Source: Nitrospirales bacterium (lineage in GTDB: Bacteria; Nitrospirota; Nitrospiria; Nitrospirales; UBA8639). Taken from it: a stretch of DNA of 44,551 nt. The position numbers were made by a program, and so were the translations under genes. This document shows, piece after piece, positions 38,777 to 44,551 of this stretch. The stretch covers positions 1 through 44,551 of the forward strand of contig JAJDBR010000171.1 of assembly GCA_029261275.1 (NCBI GenBank), read 5' to 3'. Every line of letters begins with the position of its first letter. Position 1 is the stretch's first letter. Under the pieces are notes generated by a model. The model had not been told where the DNA came from and did not search any database. It saw only the letters and a program-made list of their open reading frames with translations.

Positions 38777-39946
38777 TTATACCGGGGCTACACAGGTTTT
38801 CATGATCTCTTCGGCGGTTCGGCGAGCCCATTGGTCCACTTCCAGCACGTCATCAATGGTTGATAAAGGAGTTGGAGAGTAGGCCGTCATCGTTTCTTGA
38901 ATGACTTTTGGAATAGCCAAAAAGGCGATCTGGTTCTTGAGAAATGCATGAACGGCTACCTCATTGGCTGCATTGAGTGTGGCTGGGAGTCCTGCTCCTC
39001 CGGCTAAGGCGTTATAGGCCAATTGAAGACAAGGGAACTTTTCGGTATCTGGAGGGAAAAACGTAAGTTTTCCTATTTTCCCTAAATCCAATACGGGGGG
39101 ATGAAGGGGGACACGTTCAGGGTAATTCATGGCATAAGAAATCGGTGTACGCATATCAGGATGTCCTAATTGCGAGATCACAGATCCATCACAATATTCT
39201 ACCAGGGAATGAATGATACTTTCTCGGTGAATCACGACATCAATTTGTTCGATCGGGAGATCAAATAGCCATCGGGCTTCAATGACTTCAAGGCCTTTAT
39301 TCATCAAAGAGGCAGAATCGATGGTAATTTTGTTTCCCATTTCCCAATTCGGATGTTTGAGGGCTTGTTCCGGAGTAACATGCTCAAGATCTGTCGCCGC
39401 CCAGTCCCAGAAAGGGCCGCCTGAAGCGGTAAGGACCACCCGCCGAATATCAGTCTTTCGATGACCCTCCATGGATTGGAAGATCGCACTATGTTCACTA
39501 TCGATCGGGAAGATCGTCACCCCATGCTTCAGCGCTTCTTGTTGCATGAGTTGCCCGGCCATGACCATCGGTTCTTTGTTCGCTAGCGCAACCTGGCGGC
39601 CAGCTTGAATGGCCGAAAGGGTAGGTTTGAGGCCAGCACCGCCAACAATAGCCGAAATCACCAAATCACATTCTGGGAACCTTGCAACCTCACAAAGTCC
39701 TGACTCTCCTTCTAAGACTTCGACCTGCAGGGTATTGACACGTCCTCGCAATCGCTTGGCAGCAGTTGGAGAAGAAAGCGCCACAACTTTGGGTTGAAAC
39801 GTTCGAATTTGGTCTTCCAATATCTGATCATTCGATCCAGCGGCCAACCCAACGATTTGAAAGCGATCAGGGAATTTTGCCACGACATCTAATGTACTGG
39901 CTCCTATCGAACCAGTTGACCCCAATATGACGATGCGTTTCACCAA
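38777..39946 (-). CDS. dxr: DXP reductoisomerase, MEP isoprenoid pathway
   Basis: 389 aa, the normal length. The NADPH-binding GSTGSIGAST is at residues 9-18, NKEPMVMAG carries the conserved Lys-Glu, and the metal/substrate residues lie in IDSEHSAIFQ and NKGLEVIEA. It makes 2-C-methyl-D-erythritol 4-phosphate from deoxyxylulose phosphate. TTG 39946 or GTG 39943 is the start, behind AAAGGA. It feeds isoprenoid units to UppS in the same cluster. Confidence 0.97.
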   Translation of the reverse strand: MVKRIVILGSTGSIGASTLDVVAKFPDRFQIVGLAAGSNDQILEDQIRTFQPKVVALSSPTAAKRLRGRVNTLQVEVLEGESGLCEVARFPECDLVISAIVGGAGLKPTLSAIQAGRQVALANKEPMVMAGQLMQQEALKHGVTIFPIDSEHSAIFQSMEGHRKTDIRRVVLTASGGPFWDWAATDLEHVTPEQALKHPNWEMGNKITIDSASLMNKGLEVIEARWLFDLPIEQIDVVIHRESIIHSLVEYCDGSVISQLGHPDMRTPISYAMNYPERVPLHPPVLDLGKIGKLTFFPPDTEKFPCLQLAYNALAGGAGLPATLNAANEVAVHAFLKNQIAFLAIPKVIQETMTAYSPTPLSTIDDVLEVDQWARRTAEEIMKTCVAPV

Positions 39947-39979
39947 ATCGATATCCTTTTTTTTGGTCTAGACCTGCTT

Positions 39980-40786
39980 TTAAGAGGGAACAGCCAACAT
40001 GACATAGTAATACATCGCCGGTCCCGTGAACAGCAGGCTATCCACGCGATCAAGAACGCCGCCATGTCCGGGTATGATTGTGCCTGAATCCTTGACGTCC
40101 GCGCTACGCTTGATCGCTGATTCGGCTAAATCCCCAATTGCTCCCAAGAGGGCTAAGCCCACACCAAGCATAGCGCATTGGCCTACTGAGAAAAAGGGGA
40201 CAAACGTGAATTGGCTGAAGATCGCTCCGATCACAGCAAACACAATCCCGCCGAGTAATCCTTCGATGGTTTTTTTTGGACTGAGTATTGGAGCGAGCGG
40301 GTGTTTGCCCAAGGGTTTCCCGACAAAAAATCCGCCGGTATCAGATAACCATGTGACGATGATGACAAAAAAGACCAGGCTCACTCCCTGTTCTAGATTT
40401 CGTAAAAGTGAATAATGACCCAATAACAGTCCGACATATAACACGCCAAAGATATAGACAGTCCAATCAGGAAGTTGCTGTTTCGTGTGAGTCGGAGAAA
40501 TACAAAATCTTGCTATGATAATGGCGACCACTCCGAGCAGACCCATGAGTATTATTTGTGGGAGTCCTTCTCCCATGGCAATGAGAAGGATGGCTACTGC
40601 TAAGCATGAGAGAACCTTCCCCCGTGCCGAACTACTGTCCGAGAAGTACAGGGTTAAAAATTCCCAGAGTGCAAATACCGCGATTGTTCCAATGAGTAGG
40701 GAAAAAACCCAGGGAGGGGAGAATCGGATGCCCACATATAATAACGGAATAAACACTAAAGCGGAATACAACCTGCGAGGATCCAT
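39980..40786 (-). CDS. cdsA: Phosphatidate cytidylyltransferase
   Basis: 268 aa from ATG 40786. The frame is open to TTG 40831, but relatives begin with a segment like MDPRRLYSALVFIPLLYVGI, so the shorter form is preferred. About eight membrane helices are seen. The signature near the C-terminus is SAIKRSADVKDSGTIIPGHG followed by GVLDRVDSL, the CDP-binding site. It makes CDP-diacylglycerol for phospholipid synthesis. Confidence 0.95.
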   Translation of the reverse strand: MDPRRLYSALVFIPLLYVGIRFSPPWVFSLLIGTIAVFALWEFLTLYFSDSSSARGKVLSCLAVAILLIAMGEGLPQIILMGLLGVVAIIIARFCISPTHTKQQLPDWTVYIFGVLYVGLLLGHYSLLRNLEQGVSLVFFVIIVTWLSDTGGFFVGKPLGKHPLAPILSPKKTIEGLLGGIVFAVIGAIFSQFTFVPFFSVGQCAMLGVGLALLGAIGDLAESAIKRSADVKDSGTIIPGHGGVLDRVDSLLFTGPAMYYYVMLAVPS

Positions 40787-40864
40787 AGTGGGTAGTTGAA
40801 AGGCGGCCGATAGGTGAGCCGATGCGGTCAATAATTGGGGATGGAAGGAAACTTGTGTTTATGC

Positions 40865-41650
40865 CTAGGAAGAAACGGTTTGGGATACCCGCCCAAAACG
40901 GCGTTCCCGTTTTTGGTAGTCAAGGAGAGCCAGGAGTGTTTCACAGCGGCGAAAGTCCGGCCAAAGGGTTCTAGTGAAGTAGAGCTCGGTATAGGCAATC
41001 TGCCAAGGGAGAAAGTTGCTAATGCGGGTTTCTCCAGACGTGCGAATAAGTAAATCGGGATCTGGGAGCCCCCAGGTGGTGAGATGTTGTTCAAAGCGGG
41101 CTTCATCAATTTGATTCGGAGAAATTGAGCCCATCTGAACTTCAAGTGCTAATTGTTGTACAGCGTCGATGATTTCGGCGCGTCCCCCGTAACTCAGAGC
41201 CACGGCCAGAGTTCGAGTCGTATAATGGCTCGTTTCTTCCGCCACCTCCGATACCAAGGAGTGGACAGCAGGCGGAAGCTGTTCCAGGCGTCCAATGGGA
41301 AGGAAACGCACATGACGATCATGAAAACGTTGACGTTCTTTGGTCAGGTACTGCTCCAATAAAGCCATGAGTAAGCGAATTTCTGACGCTGGGCGATTCC
41401 AATTTTCTTGGGAAAAGGCATAGATCGTGAGATAGGGGATTTTCAGTTCATGCCCGATGTCCAGGACATCTTCAAGGGCGCGAAGCCCTTCCTTGTGTCC
41501 GGCAATGCGCGGGAGGCCGCGTTGGGCCGCCCATCGTCCATTGCCATCCATAATAATGGCGATATGTTGAGGAAGGGCCCTAATGTCGAGTTGGTCCCGT
41601 AATTCTTCTTCGGCAACGTGCCTGGCCTCTATTGCCTGCAATTCATCCAT
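40865..41650 (-). CDS. uppS: Undecaprenyl diphosphate synthase (isoprenyl transferase)
   Basis: 261 aa. The catalytic site IIMDGNGRWA (Asp35) is complete, and GLPRIAGHKEG, FSQENWNRP and RTSGETRISNFLPWQ are conserved. It makes the C55 lipid carrier for peptidoglycan and surface glycans. It heads the minus-strand run uppS-cdsA-dxr-rseP-proS; its promoter must lie in 41651-41887, shared with tldD on the other strand. Confidence 0.97.
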   Translation of the reverse strand: MDELQAIEARHVAEEELRDQLDIRALPQHIAIIMDGNGRWAAQRGLPRIAGHKEGLRALEDVLDIGHELKIPYLTIYAFSQENWNRPASEIRLLMALLEQYLTKERQRFHDRHVRFLPIGRLEQLPPAVHSLVSEVAEETSHYTTRTLAVALSYGGRAEIIDAVQQLALEVQMGSISPNQIDEARFEQHLTTWGLPDPDLLIRTSGETRISNFLPWQIAYTELYFTRTLWPDFRRCETLLALLDYQKRERRFGRVSQTVSS

Positions 41651-41887
41651 GGAATAACGCTGAGTGTTGAAGTATAAGCTGGGGTCAGTGCGTGCCCCCA
41701 GTACAAAACATTCACAGAAAGAAGAAAAGTGTGAACTAAATTTAGTCTAATAATGAAACAGATTCTTGTCAAATTTGATTCGCCTCCTTGTCGCCGATCC
41801 TGAAATTGCGCCCACACAGGAGATGGGCTATACTGCCTCCCTTCGTCCATTTGTTACCTTAGCCCGATAATTCCAGAACGATATTGT

Positions 41888-43315
41888 ATGACTCCTAGCC
41901 CCTCAGATTTTGCACTCCAAGAACAGGACATTCTTCAGGCCTTAAATAAGGCCAAGGCACGAGATGTGGATTATGCCGATATGTATCTGGAATCTTCCGT
42001 TACGGACTCGGTTTCAATGGAAGAAAGCTTGGTCAAGCGGGCCGTCAAAAGTGTGGCCCAAGGCGCCGGCATTCGGGCCGTAGCGGGTGAACGAACAGGG
42101 TTTGCCTATTCGGATGATCTTTCCGTTCGGGACTTAGAGCAGGCCGCGGAAACGGCCAGATATATCGCGGAGTCGCCAAAGGGTGAGAGTCCTGTCGCTG
42201 TGACGCATCGAACAGGTCCTGCACAAAATTTGTATCCTCTCCAGCAGCCCTTGACAGATATCACGACTGAGGCCCGGGTTGATCTTCTGAATCAGATTGA
42301 TGTCGAAGCTCGGAAATATGACCCACGTATTGCCAAAGTCATGGCGTCATTTAATACGGAACAAAAAATCTTCTTGGTGATGAATTCTGAAGGACAATTG
42401 GTTGGAGATGTGCAACCACTTGCGCGCCTTCAAGTCACCTGTATTGCTGAAGATGGAGCCAATCGCCAAGTTGGAAGCTATGGGGGCGGGGGCCGTGTAG
42501 GATTTTCGTTTTTTGTGGAAAATGGTCGAGCGCTAGAATTTGCCCGAGAAGCCGCCCGCCAAGCTATCGTGAATTTAGAAGCGGTTGATGCGCCAGCCGG
42601 CACCATGCCAGTCGTATTAGGCGGAGGCTGGCCGGGGATTCTCCTGCATGAAGCGATTGGACATGGGTTGGAAGCAGACTTTAATCGGCGGAAAACATCT
42701 GCCTTTAGCGATCTCATTGGGAAGTCAGTGGGTTCTGAACTCTGTACGATCGTCGATGATGGGACGCTCCCTTTCCGTCGTGGTTCCATGAATATTGATG
42801 ATGAAGGGACGCCAACCTCCCGCACCATGCTCATTGAAAAAGGGGTGTTGCGGGGATATATCACCGATCGACTCAATGCCCGGCTAATGGGTATTCCTCT
42901 TACCGGTAATGGACGTCGTGAAGATTTTCGAAGTGTCGTTCTCCCGCGCATGACGAATACGTTTATGTTAGCGGGTGAGTCCGAACCGGACGACATCATT
43001 CGTTCAGTCAAAAAAGGTTTGTATGCGGCGTCGTTTGGTGGGGGGCAAGTGGATATTACGAGTGGGAAATTTGTCTTTTCAGCCAGCGAGGCCTACCTCA
43101 TTGAAGATGGAAAGATCACCCAGCCTGTCAAGGGAGCCACCTTAATTGGGAATGGCCCGGACGTGCTCAAAAAAGTTTCGATGGTTGGATATGACATGAA
43201 ACTCGATGAAGGAATCGGTACCTGTGGTAAGGATGGCCAATCGGTTCCAGTTGGTGTGGGACTGCCTACGATAAAAGTCGATGAAATGACGGTCGGCGGA
43301 ACGGCCATGGCCTAA
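41888..43315 (+). CDS. tldD: TldD, metalloprotease subunit
   Basis: 475 aa. The zinc motif is LLHEAIGHGLEADFNRR (H254, E255, H259), and the conserved Cys of GTCGKDGQ near the C-terminus is present. TldD and TldE form a heterodimer that degrades unfolded peptides and, in some bacteria, matures peptide products or the CcdA antitoxin. The tldE/pmbA gene follows after 37 bases. It is transcribed away from uppS. Confidence 0.97.
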   Translation: MTPSPSDFALQEQDILQALNKAKARDVDYADMYLESSVTDSVSMEESLVKRAVKSVAQGAGIRAVAGERTGFAYSDDLSVRDLEQAAETARYIAESPKGESPVAVTHRTGPAQNLYPLQQPLTDITTEARVDLLNQIDVEARKYDPRIAKVMASFNTEQKIFLVMNSEGQLVGDVQPLARLQVTCIAEDGANRQVGSYGGGGRVGFSFFVENGRALEFAREAARQAIVNLEAVDAPAGTMPVVLGGGWPGILLHEAIGHGLEADFNRRKTSAFSDLIGKSVGSELCTIVDDGTLPFRRGSMNIDDEGTPTSRTMLIEKGVLRGYITDRLNARLMGIPLTGNGRREDFRSVVLPRMTNTFMLAGESEPDDIIRSVKKGLYAASFGGGQVDITSGKFVFSASEAYLIEDGKITQPVKGATLIGNGPDVLKKVSMVGYDMKLDEGIGTCGKDGQSVPVGVGLPTIKVDEMTVGGTAMA

Positions 43316-43352
43316 TGGAAACCCTTCCCGTTTTATTCTTTCCCTTTGTACG

Positions 43353-44551
43353 ATGACGAATCTACCCACCACGCATGGTGACCGTTTCCCTGAGTTAGCG
43401 GCCACCGTCTTGAAACGCGCCAAGACCTTGGGCGCGACAGAAGCGGACCTTCTTGTTGCTGAAGGCGATTCAGTGTCGGTGCAAGTTCGAATGTCAGAAG
43501 TTGATCGACTTTCGAAGGCACGTGAGAAAGTGTTAGGCATTCGCGTTTTTTTTGGCAAACGGTCCGCCAGTTCCTCGACATCCGATTTTTCCGAAGCCTC
43601 ATTGAATCGTTTAGTGAATGATACCTGTAGTCTCGCCAAGGCAGTGGTTGAAGATGAAACCTCAGGCCTGCCATCTTCGGATCAACTCGCAGTCGATTTT
43701 CCCGACATGGATATGAAAGATGACCGACAATTGACGGTGGATGAAGAAATTGATCTGGCTAAACGTGCTGAGAAATCTGCATTTGATGCCGACTCGCGTG
43801 TGACGAATTCCGAAGGAGCTGAATGTTCAGCCGGTTACGGATCAATTTTGTTGGCGAATTCTCATGGGTTCGTCGGATCCTACGCCAGCTCGTCTTATTC
43901 CATTTCGGTTTCGCCCATTGCCTTAGATAGCCAGAATGGCGGCATGCAGCGAGATTATTGGTATTCGGCGAAACGTAAATTTCATGAATTAGAGAGTCCC
44001 GAGCAGGTTGGGCAGGAGGCGACTCGCCGGACGGTGAGACGATTGGGCAGTCGATCCGTTTCCACTCAAGAAGTTCCCGTCATCTTTGATCCAGAAATCG
44101 CTAAAGGACTGCTAGGACACATCGCGTCGGCGGCCTCAGGCTATTCCCTGTATAAGGGCGCATCTTTTCTGATGGGGCAATTGGGGAAAAAGATCGCGGC
44201 TGAATCAGTCACGGTTGTTGATGATGGCCGCCTGGTCAACGGCCTGGGTTCACGGCCATTTGACGGAGAGGGGTTGCCGACCAGAAAAAATGTCATCGTA
44301 GATAAAGGAGTGCTCACGAGCTATTTGTTAGATACCTATTCGGGACGAAAATTGGGGATGGCTTCCACAGGCAATGCCTCCCGATCAGTTGGTGAGAATC
44401 CCACCGTGGGCACAACCAACTTATTCCTCTCTCCTGGAACGGTTTCACCGGAAGACATTCTGAAATCAACAAAACGTGGACTTCTCGTGACTGAACTCAT
44501 TGGGTTTGGTGTGAATATGGTGACCGGCGACTATTCTCGTGGCGCGGTAGG
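43353..44551 (+). CDS. pmbA: TldE/PmbA, partial at the window end
   Basis: The frame starts at ATG 43353 and stays open for about 399 codons to the window end, so only the C-terminal tip is missing. It is the PmbA/TldE fold: the N-terminal domain AKTLGATEADLLVAEGDSVS, then SEVDRLSKAREKVLGIRVFF, and the C-terminal region SYLLDTYSGRKLGMASTGNA with TELIGFGVNMVTGDYSRG. As usual for TldE it lacks the zinc-binding HExxxH of TldD. It forms the non-catalytic partner in the TldD/TldE protease. Confidence 0.95.
   Translation, partial: MTNLPTTHGDRFPELAATVLKRAKTLGATEADLLVAEGDSVSVQVRMSEVDRLSKAREKVLGIRVFFGKRSASSSTSDFSEASLNRLVNDTCSLAKAVVEDETSGLPSSDQLAVDFPDMDMKDDRQLTVDEEIDLAKRAEKSAFDADSRVTNSEGAECSAGYGSILLANSHGFVGSYASSSYSISVSPIALDSQNGGMQRDYWYSAKRKFHELESPEQVGQEATRRTVRRLGSRSVSTQEVPVIFDPEIAKGLLGHIASAASGYSLYKGASFLMGQLGKKIAAESVTVVDDGRLVNGLGSRPFDGEGLPTRKNVIVDKGVLTSYLLDTYSGRKLGMASTGNASRSVGENPTVGTTNLFLSPGTVSPEDILKSTKRGLLVTELIGFGVNMVTGDYSRGAV

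Noticed and set aside
42478-43011. 177-codon minus-strand frame opposite tldD
   Set aside because: Shadow of tldD; Ser/Pro/Arg-rich and without any domain.
1-44551. CRISPR arrays, rRNA genes and insertion sequences with terminal repeats
   Set aside because: I found no regularly spaced repeats, no rRNA-like stretch and no intact transposase.

Overview
The window reads as a chromosome segment from a Nitrospira-like bacterium (phylum Nitrospirota), probably a lower-GC lineage. This is an inference from gene content, with no marker gene to prove it. The clues are a very large periplasmic multicopper oxidase, many sigma-54 activators, a PrsK/PrsR (PEP-CTERM/exosortase-type) regulatory pair, and a housekeeping block in the order uppS-cdsA-dxr-rseP-proS.

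Layout. (1) 0.7-3.7 kb: a receiver protein with Glu at the phospho-acceptor position, a receiver-less sigma-54 activator with a Cys-rich PAS region, and an outer-membrane barrel protein. (2) 3.7-11.25 kb: a copper/heme redox cluster. It has a near-consensus sigma-54 promoter, an upstream palindrome, and a leader that folds from its first bases. These precede a 1626-aa three-unit multicopper oxidase, a cupredoxin-like protein and a monoheme Tll0287-type protein, with strong terminators at both ends of the last two genes. (3) 11.4-20 kb: an accessory, decaying region. It holds a STAS protein, an XRE regulator, a broken tyrosine integrase, tRNA-Arg(CCT), a lipoprotein fused to an integrase tail, two phage Nu1-like packaging genes (one frameshifted at A8), and several very small genes, some in decayed repeat families. 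Two minus-strand small-gene units each carry a near-identical sigma-54 promoter and a conserved block at the same upstream distance. (4) 20.1-30.6 kb: exopolysaccharide and envelope signalling. A Wzc/BY-kinase gene lies behind a sigma-54 promoter, followed by a GlrK-QseG-GlrR-like module and a PrsK-PrsR pair. (5) 30.8-41.7 kb, all minus strand: argJ, argC, rpsI, rplM, two bifunctional-nuclease-domain genes, proS, rseP, dxr, cdsA, uppS. (6) 41.9 kb to the end, plus strand: tldD and a truncated tldE/pmbA.

The main theme is sigma-54. I see four promoters with the GG-N10-GC spacing, and three of them (multicopper oxidase and two small-gene units) share an extended core, TGGCATT.A.GTTGCT.TAT. Three sigma-54 activator proteins are encoded in the same window. 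The copper oxidase operon and the tiny-gene units therefore look like members of one regulon, which is the best candidate here for something not yet described.
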